The notes: generated by a model from the sequence alone, not told the origin. A stretch of DNA of 64,000 nt from Porphyromonas bennonis DSM 23058 = JCM 16335 (GCF_000375645.1 NZ_AQWR01000003.1:1-64000), one strand, 5' to 3'. Shown: positions 1-9,161, counted from the first letter of the stretch. Translations and numbers: made by a program.

Positions 1-38
1 GAAGGCGGAGGAGGTCGCATGTTGCTGGACAAAAAGGC

Positions 39-650
39 TCATTTCTCGAGGGAGATGACCTCCCTGATGTAGCGGGAGAGGGTGTTGCGGTCGCACTTAC
101 AGATCTTGGCGATCTTGCGTAGAGAGATTTGCTCCTCGAGGAGACCCTTGATCAGCTGCTTCTTGCGGTAAAGGGGATGCTTCTCCGGTGCCGTCTTGCT
201 ACCCTTGGGACGCCCGAGGATGACGCCCTCGGCTCTCTTCCTCGCGAGAGCCTCCTTGGTGCGCTGGCTGATCAGGTTGCGCTCGATCTCGGCGCTGAGA
301 CCAAAGGCAAAGGCGAGGACCTTGCTCTGTATGTCGTCCCCTAAGCGGTAGTTGTCCTTGATCGTCCAGACGCGGCACTCCTTAGTCATACATATATTGA
401 GGATCTCCATAATCATGAAGAGGTTTCGCCCGAGGCGAGAGAGCTCGCTGCAGATGATGATATCATCGCGTGTGACCTTGCGGAGGAGGTCTCCTAGCTG
501 GCGCTTGGTGTAAGCCTTGGTGCCGCTGATGGTCTCCTCTATCCAGTCATCGACCAGGAGGCCGTTTCTCTTGCAGAAGTTGTTGATCTCGAAGCGCTGG
601 TTCTCTACCGTCTGCTTGTCGCTGCTGACTCTGATGTATCCGTACGTCAT
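39..650 (-). CDS. Serine site-specific recombinase, Mpi-like DNA invertase
   Basis: A 203-residue small serine recombinase of the resolvase/invertase family. The N-terminus reads GYIRVSSDKQ with the expected nucleophile at Ser9, followed by the arginine-containing ELSRLGRN motif and a long helix (AEIERNLISQRTKEAL). The C-terminus (about residues 165-200) is a Hin-type helix-turn-helix, ISLRKIAKICKCDRNTLSRY. The sequence closely recalls the Bacteroides fragilis multiple-promoter invertase Mpi, which flips promoters of surface-polysaccharide operons; that comparison is from memory of the family. It is the only recombinase in the window. Its targets are not obvious here, but a promoter-bearing repeat (732-834) lies directly upstream. 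A TACATTTG -7 element at 712-719 gives a leader of roughly 55-60 nt with a small inverted repeat (GACCTGA at 669-675, TCAGGTC at 689-695). Resolvase rather than invertase activity cannot be excluded. Confidence 0.9.
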   Translation of the reverse strand: MTYGYIRVSSDKQTVENQRFEINNFCKRNGLLVDDWIEETISGTKAYTKRQLGDLLRKVTRDDIIICSELSRLGRNLFMIMEILNICMTKECRVWTIKDNYRLGDDIQSKVLAFAFGLSAEIERNLISQRTKEALARKRAEGVILGRPKGSKTAPEKHPLYRKKQLIKGLLEEQISLRKIAKICKCDRNTLSRYIREVISLEK

Positions 651-711
651 ATCTGTGATTGAGTTAGTGACCTGACCTCGTGTGGAGATCAGGTCGGGAT
701 GTAGTGAGTCG

Positions 712-719
712 CAAATGTA
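712..719 (-). promoter_or_regulatory. -7 element of the invertase gene
   Basis: Read on the minus strand this is TACATTTG, a full match to the Bacteroidetes -7 consensus TAnnTTTG, 62 nt before the invertase start codon. No clear -33 TTTG partner was found. The predicted leader contains a 7-bp inverted repeat (669-675 with 689-695). Confidence 0.5.
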
Positions 720-731
720 AGGGGTTACCTA

Positions 732-834
732 CAGGAGGCGGATCGGGAGTGTAGGGAAGTCCACAATTCTTGCAGAGAAGAGACAGTAGGAGACTGTAAG
801 AGATAGCGGTGGATGGGGAGGTGGTATATTTGCA
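732..834 (+). repeat. Promoter-bearing repeat R1, copy A
   Basis: A stretch of about 103 bp that recurs in inverted orientation at 34580-34685 with about 80% identity by hand alignment. Shared blocks are GCGGATCGGG, GTGTAGGGAAGTC, GCAGAGAAGAGACAG and the distal TATATTTGCA. The last block contains a perfect -7 element (TATATTTG, 825-832) pointing right, away from the invertase. No convincing coding sequence follows it before the oppositely oriented fhs gene. Confidence 0.75.
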
Positions 835-1121
835 CTCGCAAAGGGCTGTGGGGAGGAGCTCAGAGCTGCTCGTATATATAGAGAGACCTTTGCATAATAC
901 CCCATCTGCGGCGTCCCTTTCGAGATTCGGGCTTGGTCATGTGCGTAAGCACACTCCCTTCGCCCTCACTCTCAGTTCCTTGCATCTGGGGCATTCTGCA
1001 AAGTCCCCGCCGAAAAAGCACCGCTTTTTCGGTGAAAGACCATTTTGCAAAGGTCTTATAGAGGAGGGGGCTGCACCGGTAGTCCGGCACAGCCCCTCGA
1101 TTAGTCAGCTGAGTATGGCGA
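835..1121. other. Structured non-coding stretch between R1-A and fhs
   Basis: No gene is supported here. Visible structure: an inverted repeat AGACCTTTGCA (884-894) with TGCAAAGGTCT (1046-1056); a perfect hairpin CCGAAAAAGC / GCTTTTTCGG (1010-1019 with 1023-1032); and a G-rich stem with CAGCCCCTC (about 1064-1098) just past the fhs stop codon that could act as a weak fhs terminator, although no T-tract follows. The R1-A promoter points into this stretch, so a short untranslated RNA is possible. Confidence 0.4.
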
Positions 1122-2786
1122 TCAGCTCAGACCGTCGATCTCGCCATTGACGATGTCGATCTTCTCGGCATTGGGGACCTTGGGGAGTCCCGGCATGCGC
1201 ATGATGCTGCCCATGATGACGACGATCATCTCGGCACCGGTGGTGACGACGATGTCATTGACATGCATCTCGAAGTCTCTCGGAGCCCCGAGGAGGGAGG
1301 CGTCGTCGGAGAAGGAGTACTGCGTCTTGGCGATGCAGATGGGGAACTTGTCGTAACCCAGCTCGTCGATCATCTTGAGCGCCTTGATGGCCTTCTTGTC
1401 GTAGACTACGCGGTCAGCACGGTAGATCTCGCGGGTGAGGGACTCGATCTTCTCCTTGACAGGGCTGTTGAGGTCGTAGCCGAAGGTGAGGGGCTCAGAG
1501 GGGTGGTTGTCGATGGTGTCGACGACTACCTGTGCCAGCTCTGTCGCTCCCTTACCGCCCTCGGAGAAGGCGTTATTGACGGCGAAGGGTACGCCGAGCT
1601 CCTCGCAGTGGAGGCGGATCGCCTCGAGCTCAGCCTCGGTATCGGTGGGGAAGCGGTTGATGCAGATGACGACGCTCTGTCCAAACTTCCGCATGTTCTC
1701 CACGTGCTGGTCGAGGTTGGAGAAGCCCTTCTTCAGCGCCTCCACATTCTCCGTGCTGAGGTCAGCGTCCTTGACTCCGCCGTGGAGCTTGAGGGACTTG
1801 GCAGTAGCGACGAGGATCGTGGCAGCGGGCTGGAGACCATTCTGACGGCACACGATGTCGAGGAACTTCTCTGCGCCGAGGTCAGCACCGAAGCCTGCCT
1901 CCGTAATGGCGTAGTCGCCGTAGTGGATCGCCATCTTGGTGGCGACGACGGAGTTGCAGCCGTGAGCGATATTGGCAAATGGACCGCCGTGGATGAAGGC
2001 GGGGGTATTCTCGGTCGTCTGGACGAGATTGGGCTGGAGGGCGTCCATCAGGAGGACGGTGATCGCACCGCCGATCTTCATGTCCCCTACGGTGAAGGGG
2101 CTGCCGTCCTTCTTGTACCCCACGACGATGTTGTCGATGCGGCGACGGAGGTCGTCCATGTCCTTGGCGAGACAGAGGATCGCCATAATCTCGGATGCGG
2201 GCGTGATGTCAAATCCTGTCTCATTCACTTCACCATTACCATCCCCGAGACCGGTGACAATGTGGCGGATGCTGCGGTCGTTGACGTCGAGGACGCGCCT
2301 CCAGGTGATCTTGGAGAGACCCTGATCGTCGTTGCGGTGACGGTAGGCATAGTTGTCGACGAGGGCGGAGATGGTGTTATTGGCGGAGGTGATGGCGTGG
2401 AAGTCTCCGGTGAAGTGGAGATTGATCTTATCCATCGGCAGCACCTGTGAGTAGCCACCACCGGCGGCACCGCCCTTGATGCCGAAGACCGGACCGAGGG
2501 AGGGCTCGCGGAGGGCGACGATCGCCTTCTTGCCGATCTGATTCATCCCGAGGGCGAGTCCGATGGAGACGGTAGTCTTGCCGATACCGGCCTTGGTGGG
2601 CGTGATGGCGGTGACGAGGATGAGGTGTCCGGCACCGTGCTGCTTCTCCTTGAGGACATCCAGACTGATCTTACCCATGTAGTGACCATAGGGGAGGAAG
2701 TCCTCTGTGGGGATATTCAGGGACTGAGCGATCTCCTGGATCGGCTTGAGTTTCGCTTCTCTGGCGATCTCGATATCTGATTTCAT
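1122..2786 (-). CDS. fhs: Formate--tetrahydrofolate ligase
   Basis: Cytosolic enzyme of one-carbon metabolism: formate + tetrahydrofolate + ATP gives 10-formyltetrahydrofolate. The 554-residue length is normal for the family. The ATP-binding loop is [11 protein letters not shown] (residues 62-72; the family usually shows TPTPAGEGKTT, so two positions are variant), followed by the signature [12 protein letters not shown]. The start MKSDIEIA is supported by a TACCTTTG -7 element about 31 nt upstream and by the absence of in-frame extension. It is transcribed alone on the minus strand, with the ferritin operon terminator upstream and non-coding DNA downstream. It supplies formyl groups for purine synthesis and for formyl-Met initiator tRNA. 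Confidence 0.97.
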   Translation of the reverse strand: MKSDIEIAREAKLKPIQEIAQSLNIPTEDFLPYGHYMGKISLDVLKEKQHGAGHLILVTAITPTKAGIGKTTVSIGLALGMNQIGKKAIVALREPSLGPVFGIKGGAAGGGYSQVLPMDKINLHFTGDFHAITSANNTISALVDNYAYRHRNDDQGLSKITWRRVLDVNDRSIRHIVTGLGDGNGEVNETGFDITPASEIMAILCLAKDMDDLRRRIDNIVVGYKKDGSPFTVGDMKIGGAITVLLMDALQPNLVQTTENTPAFIHGGPFANIAHGCNSVVATKMAIHYGDYAITEAGFGADLGAEKFLDIVCRQNGLQPAATILVATAKSLKLHGGVKDADLSTENVEALKKGFSNLDQHVENMRKFGQSVVICINRFPTDTEAELEAIRLHCEELGVPFAVNNAFSEGGKGATELAQVVVDTIDNHPSEPLTFGYDLNSPVKEKIESLTREIYRADRVVYDKKAIKALKMIDELGYDKFPICIAKTQYSFSDDASLLGAPRDFEMHVNDIVVTTGAEMIVVIMGSIMRMPGLPKVPNAEKIDIVNGEIDGLS

Positions 2787-2817
2787 AATTGTGTTGTGAT
2801 TTGGTTTGGTGTTTGAC

Positions 2818-2825
2818 CAAAGGTA
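2818..2825 (-). promoter_or_regulatory. -7 element of fhs
   Basis: TACCTTTG on the minus strand matches TAnnTTTG exactly and places the fhs transcript start about 25 nt before its ATG. Confidence 0.55.
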
Positions 2826-2887
2826 CCCATAATTTTGTGAGGGGCGGTGCCAATTTGCGATAAGAGATCTCTTTCCTCAATTTCATC

Positions 2888-2927
2888 AAAAAAAGCGTGA
2901 GGATAGGCAGGTCACCCATCCTCACGC
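2888..2927 (-). terminator. Rho-independent terminator of the ferritin operon
   Basis: A 10-bp stem GCGTGAGGAT / ATCCTCACGC (2895-2904 with 2918-2927). On the minus strand it is followed by a run of seven T (2888-2894). It lies just after the ferritin stop codon. Confidence 0.85.
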
Positions 2928-2945
2928 CGATAGACTCGATATCTC

Positions 2946-3431
2946 TTACTCGCGCATGCCCATCTCCCTGTCGAAGAAGGCGACGGCGCCCTCGCCGATG
3001 AGATCGAGGCGGTCGAGGTTGTGCTGTGCGTTCTCCTCTTCCTCCTCCTGCTCTACGACAAACTTCTCGAAGAAGATGCGTACGCCGTAGTCGTGGTCCT
3101 CAGTGGCCATCTTGACGATCTCCTCGATCGACTTGGTGATGGACTGCTCGTGGCGGAGCGACTGTGTGAGGATCTCGCGGAGGGTACCGAAGGAATTGGG
3201 CACCTCAGCGATCGGCTTCAGCTCGGGGCGCACGCCACGTCCCTCGAGGTAGGAGATCATCGCCTCGGCGTGTCCCATCTCCTCGCGAGACTGCAGGGTG
3301 AGCCACTTGGTCACGCCATCGAGGGCGCGCTCTGCGGTGTCCAGGGACATAGAGCGGTAGAGGTAGGCGGAGTAGAGCTCCTTATTGATCTGCTCGTTGA
3401 TAGCGGCGATCAGTCGTTCAGTCATCTTCAT
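2946..3431 (-). CDS. ftnA: Ferritin (non-heme iron storage protein)
   Basis: A 161-residue cytosolic ferritin that oxidises Fe(II) at a di-iron ferroxidase centre and stores the ferric mineral in a 24-subunit shell. Family marks are visible: the first-helix NKELYSAYLY segment with a ligand Glu, the central SREEMGHAEAMI motif supplying Glu and His ligands, and a C-terminal FVVEQEEEEENAQ helix with further carboxylates. Two possible starts (MKM at 3431 and 3425) differ by two residues. The gene lies 30 nt behind a small DUF4834 membrane-protein gene in the same direction and ends at a strong terminator, so the two are probably co-transcribed. No Fur-like operator was recognised. It could be called ftn rather than ftnA; the function itself is secure. 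Confidence 0.95.
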   Translation of the reverse strand: MKMTERLIAAINEQINKELYSAYLYRSMSLDTAERALDGVTKWLTLQSREEMGHAEAMISYLEGRGVRPELKPIAEVPNSFGTLREILTQSLRHEQSITKSIEEIVKMATEDHDYGVRIFFEKFVVEQEEEEENAQHNLDRLDLIGEGAVAFFDREMGMRE

Positions 3432-3461
3432 AGTGTACTGTATTATCTAAGTGATTAGTGA

Positions 3462-3737
3462 TTACTTATGGTTGCCTGTCTCGTCATCCACCTCCTCATA
3501 GTCGACGTAGGCCCCACCGCCGAGGTCATGCTGCGCCTCGCGGAGGATGTCGGCACTGCTCTTACGGGCGTGCTGCTCACGGGCAGCCTGCTCCTGAGCC
3601 TCCTCTTCCTGACGGCGGTACTCGCGCTTGACCTCTCGGTGGACCGCTCCGATGCGCGCTATCTGGCGGATCAGGGGCCAGAGGGAGTAGAGGATCACCC
3701 CCAGGATGAGGAGAAGGATTATGGTAAATGGTGACAT
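3462..3737 (-). CDS. Small membrane protein, DUF4834 family
   Basis: A 91-residue protein with one N-terminal hydrophobic helix (SPFTIILLLILGVILYSLWPLI, shown by residues 2-23) followed by a highly charged tail rich in Arg, Glu and Gln and an acidic C-terminus. The layout fits DUF4834, a family of unknown function in Bacteroidetes. A TACCTTTG element 24 nt upstream supports this start. The gene is upstream of ferritin by 30 nt in the same direction and likely heads that operon. The tail may form a cytoplasmic coiled coil. No biochemical role can be assigned. Confidence 0.75.
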   Translation of the reverse strand: MSPFTIILLLILGVILYSLWPLIRQIARIGAVHREVKREYRRQEEEAQEQAAREQHARKSSADILREAQHDLGGGAYVDYEEVDDETGNHK

Positions 3738-3761
3738 ATCCTGCTTGCAATTTTACTCTAA

Positions 3762-3769
3762 CAAAGGTA
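3762..3769 (-). promoter_or_regulatory. -7 element of the DUF4834-ferritin operon
   Basis: TACCTTTG on the minus strand, an exact TAnnTTTG match, 24 nt before the DUF4834 start codon. Confidence 0.55.
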
Positions 3770-3798
3770 CCAAAAAAGCTACCCATCTACATAAGTGT

Positions 3799-3842
3799 AA
3801 AAAGCGAGCCTCCTCGGACCTATTTGTCCAAGAAGGCTCGCT
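3799..3842 (-). terminator. Terminator of the Oar-like receptor gene
   Basis: Stem AGCGAGCCT / AGGCTCGCT (3803-3811 with 3834-3842) with an inner GGACC/GTCC pairing. On the minus strand the stem is followed by a T run (3799-3803). It lies 27 nt past the receptor's stop codon. Confidence 0.85.
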
Positions 3843-3868
3843 CAGATGTAAGGTGTGTCAGTCAGCTA

Positions 3869-6800
3869 TCAGAAGAGGAGCTTGACACCGAGGAGCATGC
3901 CCCAGGTGGAGCCGAGGCCGAGGTCGTCATTCCAGACATTGGCCTTCTTGCTGAAGTCCTCGATGCTATTCTCTGTCAGGACAAAGCCCTTCTGAGCACC
4001 GGACTTAGCATTGGCTTTCTGCATCTCCACTGGCAGGATATTGCCGTAGCTGCTCTTGAGGGCAGCGGTCTTGTAGACGCCCCAGTTGGAATTGAGCATA
4101 TTGCCTACGTTGATGAAGTCGAGGCTCACCTGCAGGGTGTAGCGACGATCGGTGCCGAAGTCGGAGTAGAACTCCTGCATCAGCTTCAGGTCAAAGCGAT
4201 TGAGCCAGGGCTGGAGAGCTCCGAAGCGCTCAGCAAAGTTGCCCTTACGCTTGGAGAGGTAGGGATTGCCGTCCACATACTTCATGAAGGCCTCATACTG
4301 GTCGGCAGCAGAGATGAAGATCTCCTTCTTAGCACGCTTGTCATATCCCTTCTTGTCCACGAAGGAGAACTTCGGGTCGCTCGTACCGGTCGGCACGTAG
4401 AGCAGATCGCCGGAGGCACGGTCTCCATTGATATCGTTACCGTAGATGTAGCTGTAGCGACCTGTCGAGGAGCCACTATAGTAGAGACTGATCGTGGTGG
4501 CCATATGCTTCAGGTACTCGATGCGGTAGGAGAGACTACCGACGACACGATGAGGGATGGCAAACTGAGAGTAGCTCAGCTCCGGGTCATTCATGTCACC
4601 GTAAGTGTGATTGCTCGTCCAAGCAGAGTTGGCAGAGGAGCCGGGATTATTGGTCTGATCCTTGGCAAAGGAGTAGGTGTAAGCGACCATCGCATCAAGG
4701 CCCTTGACTGCGCGATTGCGAAGCTGAACCGTCATAGAGCCCTGGTAACCCTTATTGGTATTACCGAGGACGATGGCGTTATTCACACTTGAGACCATCC
4801 GATTCTTGCTGTACAGAGGTCTGCCATCAGCCATCTTACCATCAGGATCGGGGAGATTGACATTACGCTGAAGGAGTGCCTGTACATCCTTACTGTAGAG
4901 TGCCTCCAGGGTCAGGGTCGTATTGCCCGGCAGAGCAAAGTCGGCAGCGATATTAGAGCGCCAGATCTGAGGCATACGGAAATCCTTGGCGACCATAGCG
5001 ACTGCGCCACGATATACGCCATCACTCTTCAGCTGATCTGGAAAGATATTGGGATACTTCTTCTGCTGGTCACGGAAGTTGGGCTCAAAGCGTAGGTCAT
5101 CGGGGATGTCAGCAGCCCCAAATCCCATCTCAGGACTCTGGACAGTACCTGAGGAGGTGGGCTGATTGGTGAACCACACGAAAGGCATCAGACCACTGAA
5201 GAGACCGGTACCACCACGCAGCTGAATGGAGCGGTCACCGAGGATGTCCCAATTGAACCCAACCCGAGGATTAACCTGAAGCTGGCTCTTGGGCCATGTA
5301 GAGATATCCAGCTTTGTCCCATAGCGCATCTCGGGGAGCTTATCCACGAGCGGATTATTCTCAAGCTTATTGAGGTAGAAGGGCACCTCGAAGCGCAGAC
5401 CGGGAGTGAGCTTGAAGCGTGGGGTCACTGTCCACTCATCCTGGAGGTAGAAAGCGAGAAGCCCGAAATTCATCTGGACACCCTTTGGATCCTCGCCATT
5501 ATAGCCGTAGGTAACTCCGAAGCCGATCGGCTTTCGATTCTCCATAAAGTCCTCCATGCTGGCATAGCGGTAGTAGGAGGTTCCCTCACGGATGTAGCTG
5601 TTATTGACGTAAATGTTGTCGTATCGGAAGCCTCCGAGGAGGGTGTGTGCACCAAGGGTGTAGGTGAAGTCATCCGACACCGAGAGGGTGTTATTGATCA
5701 CCTGGTTGTGGAAGGTGAAAAGCTCCGTACCAAACGACATATAGTAGCCGCCATCCTTGAGGATATCGACGAAGGGGAAGTCTGCAGAGGGGCTCTTGCG
5801 CTGAGGATCCTTCGTAGCCGTGTAGGTGACCATCAGCTTATTGGTCATGTTGTTCCCAAAGCGGCTATTGAGCTCACCGGCAAATCCGTGGATCTCATTA
5901 AGACTCTGGTACCAGGAGTTGGGGAAAGCGATCGCATTCTCCGAGAGACGTCCCGGGTTAAGCCGATCGTTATTACCGGGACCGGAGTTCCAGCTGGTTG
6001 TACTCCAGCTGTTATTATTGAGGTAATTGTAGCGGAGGGAGAGGTGGTGATCATCGTTGATGTTCCAGTCGATCTTCGCCAGGATCTTATAGTTCTTCTG
6101 ATCCATATTGGGGAAGTTGCGGACATCACCGGTGTCGTAGTTGTACTTCTCCTTGAGGAACTTGCTCATCGCCTCAAGGTCGGCATAGCTGGTGCGGGAG
6201 ATATTGTTCTTCTTATCTGCGGCACCGTCCTCACTTGGGAGGAAGCCGGTGTAGGGGCGAGCGTCATTCTCGTACTCTGCACTGGCGAAGAAGAAGAGCT
6301 TATCCTTGACGATCGGACCACCGATGGTGAAGCCGTAGGTCTGCTCATTCTTATTATCGAGCTTGGACATATCGACGTCACCGATCTTGGTGCCGGTCAT
6401 CCCCTTACCGCGCTGGTAGGTGTAAGCGGATCCGGTAAATATGTTGGTACCGGACTTGGTGACGGCGTTGACGGAGGCTCCGGTGAAGTTGGAGAGACGG
6501 ATGTCAAAGGGGGCGATATTGACCGACACCTCCTCGATGGCATCGAGGGAGATCGGCTGTGCCGTACCACCGGGCATCATATTGCTCGAGAGACCGAAGT
6601 TGTTACGGAAGGCACCACCATCGATGGTGACGTTATTCATACGACCATCACGACCAGCGAAGGAGCCGCCGTTGGCCTGTGGCGTGAGGCGGGTGAAGTC
6701 GCTGAGGCTTCGGGTGATGGTCGGGAGCTGCTTCAGTTGCTCAGGCGAGACAGAGGTGAGGGCACCGGTGCGCTGGCTATTGAAGACCGGATTCTTGCTC

Positions 6801-7177
6801 TCGGCAGTCACGGTGACGCCCTCGAGCAGCTCGGAGTCCTCATTCATACGGACGTCGAGGACGAAGGTCTGACCGAGCTGAAGAGTGATCCCCTCGGTGA
6901 TGTGGTCCCGGTAGCCGATGAAGGTCACCTTGACGGTGTAGGGTCCACCGACACGCATATTATTGATGAAGAAACGACCCTCAGCGTCCGTCAGGGCGTT
7001 GTAGGTCGTACCAGAGGGCGTGTGGGTCACGCGGACGGTGGCAGCGGCCAGCGTCTCATGGTCATCGCTCACCGTGCCTCGCATGGAGGAGGTGGTGACC
7101 TGAGCCAGAGAGGTCAGCGACATCATCGACAAGAGACCGATGAGCAGCACCGTGAAGATTGTGTAGTGCTTCTGCAT
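3869..7177 (-). CDS. Oar-like TonB-dependent outer-membrane receptor
   Basis: A 1,102-residue outer-membrane protein. It begins with a cleavable signal peptide (ends near SLAQV), then a carboxypeptidase-regulatory-like beta domain (about residues 30-120, MRGTVSDDHETLAAATVRV), a TonB plug (about 130-260, with RNNFGLSSNMMPGG and GASVNAVTKSGTN) and a large beta-barrel ending in the aromatic residue Phe (LGVKLLF). This is the Oar/CarboxypepD_reg receptor type common in Bacteroidetes. The ligand cannot be deduced. The 230-nt upstream stretch (7178-7407) has no gene; a weak TAATATTG -7 candidate is present on the minus strand. It stands alone, with its own terminator and no SusD-like partner. Confidence 0.92.
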   Translation of the reverse strand: MQKHYTIFTVLLIGLLSMMSLTSLAQVTTSSMRGTVSDDHETLAAATVRVTHTPSGTTYNALTDAEGRFFINNMRVGGPYTVKVTFIGYRDHITEGITLQLGQTFVLDVRMNEDSELLEGVTVTAESKNPVFNSQRTGALTSVSPEQLKQLPTITRSLSDFTRLTPQANGGSFAGRDGRMNNVTIDGGAFRNNFGLSSNMMPGGTAQPISLDAIEEVSVNIAPFDIRLSNFTGASVNAVTKSGTNIFTGSAYTYQRGKGMTGTKIGDVDMSKLDNKNEQTYGFTIGGPIVKDKLFFFASAEYENDARPYTGFLPSEDGAADKKNNISRTSYADLEAMSKFLKEKYNYDTGDVRNFPNMDQKNYKILAKIDWNINDDHHLSLRYNYLNNNSWSTTSWNSGPGNNDRLNPGRLSENAIAFPNSWYQSLNEIHGFAGELNSRFGNNMTNKLMVTYTATKDPQRKSPSADFPFVDILKDGGYYMSFGTELFTFHNQVINNTLSVSDDFTYTLGAHTLLGGFRYDNIYVNNSYIREGTSYYRYASMEDFMENRKPIGFGVTYGYNGEDPKGVQMNFGLLAFYLQDEWTVTPRFKLTPGLRFEVPFYLNKLENNPLVDKLPEMRYGTKLDISTWPKSQLQVNPRVGFNWDILGDRSIQLRGGTGLFSGLMPFVWFTNQPTSSGTVQSPEMGFGAADIPDDLRFEPNFRDQQKKYPNIFPDQLKSDGVYRGAVAMVAKDFRMPQIWRSNIAADFALPGNTTLTLEALYSKDVQALLQRNVNLPDPDGKMADGRPLYSKNRMVSSVNNAIVLGNTNKGYQGSMTVQLRNRAVKGLDAMVAYTYSFAKDQTNNPGSSANSAWTSNHTYGDMNDPELSYSQFAIPHRVVGSLSYRIEYLKHMATTISLYYSGSSTGRYSYIYGNDINGDRASGDLLYVPTGTSDPKFSFVDKKGYDKRAKKEIFISAADQYEAFMKYVDGNPYLSKRKGNFAERFGALQPWLNRFDLKLMQEFYSDFGTDRRYTLQVSLDFINVGNMLNSNWGVYKTAALKSSYGNILPVEMQKANAKSGAQKGFVLTENSIEDFSKKANVWNDDLGLGSTWGMLLGVKLLF

Positions 7178-7407
7178 GATGAATGAATTTATTTGAATTG
7201 TACTGTCTTCAAATTTTGCGCAATATTACCTCTATTATTTGAGAAAAGATAACAACTTCGAGACCTTCACCAATACTTCATCTCATCGTAACCAAATCGT
7301 CACTGGGTAGACTACAATCGAGTAGATAGGGATACAATAGTTATCTGACCTACTTTTCATTCCCTCTCACACCTCTTTGATGTAGGACATGCCCGACATA
7401 CTAATCA

Positions 7408-7438
7408 AGCCTCCCCGGACCTTTTGTCCGGGGAGGCT
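7408..7438 (-). terminator. Terminator downstream of tRNA-Leu
   Basis: A perfect 13-bp stem AGCCTCCCCGGAC / GTCCGGGGAGGCT with a 5-nt loop, 9 nt past the 3' end of the tRNA. It lacks a long T-tract on the minus strand, so it may also serve as a 3' processing or stability hairpin. Confidence 0.7.
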
Positions 7439-7447
7439 CGTCTTTTG

Positions 7448-7531
7448 TGCCCGGAACCGGGATCGAACCGGTACGGATGTTACTCCATTGGTGTTTGAGA
7501 CCAACGCGTCTACCAATTCCGCCACCCGGGC
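7448..7531 (-). tRNA. tRNA-Leu (anticodon CAA)
   Basis: An 84-nt class II tRNA. The acceptor stem GCCCGGG pairs with the 3' end CCGGGC plus discriminator A. The D arm is GGCGGAATTGGTAGACGC, the anticodon stem-loop TTGGT-CTCAAAC-ACCAA gives anticodon CAA (codon UUG), there is a long variable arm, and the T loop contains GGTTCGATCC. CCA is not encoded. A TACCTTTG promoter lies 12 nt upstream. Confidence 0.95.
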
Positions 7532-7543
7532 GCTTGTGTGAGG

Positions 7544-7551
7544 CAAAGGTA
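7544..7551 (-). promoter_or_regulatory. -7 element of tRNA-Leu
   Basis: TACCTTTG on the minus strand, 12 nt before the mature tRNA 5' end. The tRNA-Ser gene at 10810 has the same spacing. Confidence 0.65.
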
Positions 7552-7611
7552 CGACATTTTTTCAGACAGGATATCTATGCCTTTTTGGCAGACCCGCCCC
7601 CTATTTCGCCC

Positions 7612-9078
7612 TTACTTCTTGGAAGTCTTGCCCTGGCCCTTGGGGATGGTGTAGTAGATGACGGCGAAGGAGATGACGATGATGATGAGATTGTAGAGGT
7701 AGGCGGCCATCGCCCCCTGACGGATCGTGACGTTGTCCTGTCGTCCGACGAAGGTGACCACCTCGCTGAGGAGGGTGATCGGCTCAGTGGAGTAGGCTAT
7801 GTCCTGGAAGATCGCCGTCGAGATTGCGATGCCGAAGGAGCTACCGAGAGAGGAGGCCATCTTGAAGATCCCGGAGCCGATACCGGTCCTGCTCTCTGGC
7901 AGAGTCGCCAGGGCGGAGTCTGTCGATGCGGTGGCAAAGAGCCCCAGCCCGGCACCGAAGAGCGAGTAAGCGATCACGACAAGCGTCATGTAGGTATCTG
8001 CCATAGCATTCGTAGGGAGGAGCAGACAGAGGGCCACTGCGACCGTGCCACAGGAGAGGAGCATAGGGAGTCGCGCACCATAGCGCTGCATCAGCTTCTC
8101 CCCCACACGGATGAAGAGCAGGATCGACACGCCGTAGCCGATGGACATCAGCCCCACTTGATCCACCGGCACACCGGAGGCCAGCTGCAGGAGACTGCTG
8201 ACGATGATGATGATACCGGTGGAGGCATTGAGGAGAAAATTAGCTACCGTGGCGCCACTGTAGACCGAGTTTCGGAAGACTCGGAGGTCGAGGAAGGGGT
8301 GCTTGGCGCCCCGCTCGATGCCGGTGAAGAGGAGGATGAAGATCGTCGCCATGAGGAGCAGACCAAGAGACTTGACATCCACCCAGCCCCACTGCGGACC
8401 CTCGGTCACATAGAGCTGCAGGCTGACGATACCGAGGATCAGCGTGGCGATGCCGGGGATATCCCGACCGCCCTTCGCGTCACTCCCCGGGCGGTAGTAG
8501 GGCAGGGTTCGGATGAGGAAGAGCCCGAGGAGAGCCACTGCCGCAGCGAGCCAGAAGATCCACCGCCAGCCGAGCCACTGTGCCATATATCCCCCGAGTA
8601 GGGAGCTAAATGCGGTACCACCCCAGGTACCCATACTCCAGAGGCTGATCGCCCGCTGTCGTCCCTTCTCGTCCCAGAACACCCGCAGCAGTGCCAGCGT
8701 CGAGGGCATTACGCAGGCGCCGCTCAGCCCCTGGCAGATACGCCCCAGCAGCAGGATCGGTGCCGTGAGTGGCGAGTGGCCTGGCGTCAGAGCGATGAGG
8801 ACCGCCCCCACGATCGCCAGGATCAGTCCGAGGCGGGTCATCCGTGTGTGCCCGAGGCGATCTCCGAGACCACCGATAAGCACGATCAGGATCCCGCAGA
8901 CGAGGGAGGTGATGGAGACGGAGAGATTGAGCAGCGAGGGGGAGAGCCCAAGGTCTGCATTCATCGTCCCTCCCACATTGAGTAGGGTCATGGCAAAGAG
9001 CCAGAAGGAGAGGAGACCGCAGATAAATCCGAAGAGGACCCGATCGTTGCCCCTGAAGGTAGTACTTTCCTTATCCAT
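7612..9078 (-). CDS. MFS drug/solute transporter (DHA2-like, 14 helices)
   Basis: A 488-residue inner-membrane transporter of the major facilitator superfamily. The loop between helices 2 and 3 carries GGLGDRLGHTRMTRLG, the family's motif A. Helix 5 carries the antiporter-like GTWGGTAFSSLLGGYMAQWLGWRWIFW, shown by its flanks TWGGTAF and GWRWIFW. The length and number of hydrophobic segments fit the 14-helix DHA2 (QacA/EmrB) group of proton-coupled exporters. The C-terminal tail is short and basic. It is transcribed alone, divergently from the nitroreductase gene, which may hint at a shared stress response. The substrate is unknown and no adjacent membrane-fusion protein or regulator is present. 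Confidence 0.88.
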   Translation of the reverse strand: MDKESTTFRGNDRVLFGFICGLLSFWLFAMTLLNVGGTMNADLGLSPSLLNLSVSITSLVCGILIVLIGGLGDRLGHTRMTRLGLILAIVGAVLIALTPGHSPLTAPILLLGRICQGLSGACVMPSTLALLRVFWDEKGRQRAISLWSMGTWGGTAFSSLLGGYMAQWLGWRWIFWLAAAVALLGLFLIRTLPYYRPGSDAKGGRDIPGIATLILGIVSLQLYVTEGPQWGWVDVKSLGLLLMATIFILLFTGIERGAKHPFLDLRVFRNSVYSGATVANFLLNASTGIIIIVSSLLQLASGVPVDQVGLMSIGYGVSILLFIRVGEKLMQRYGARLPMLLSCGTVAVALCLLLPTNAMADTYMTLVVIAYSLFGAGLGLFATASTDSALATLPESRTGIGSGIFKMASSLGSSFGIAISTAIFQDIAYSTEPITLLSEVVTFVGRQDNVTIRQGAMAAYLYNLIIIVISFAVIYYTIPKGQGKTSKK

Positions 9079-9153
9079 TGCGAGTGACGTTACTTAGTTA
9101 TTGGAAGAGCAAGATACGGAATTATCATAAAAACAGATGCGCACTAATTTAGG

Positions 9154-9161
9154 TAATTTTG
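9154..9161 (+). promoter_or_regulatory. -7 element of the nitroreductase-porin operon
   Basis: TAATTTTG matches TAnnTTTG and lies 64 nt before the nitroreductase start codon in the divergent region shared with the MFS gene. Confidence 0.45.

Noticed and set aside
809-1150. Short overlapping frames on both strands between the invertase and fhs
   Set aside because: They span hairpins and the R1 promoter and overlap the fhs end; no protein features.
5645-7186. 513-codon plus-strand frame opposite the Oar-like receptor, and similar long antisense frames at 1263-2450 and 21690-23489
   Set aside because: All are antisense to confidently identified genes and show composition-driven sequence without domains.
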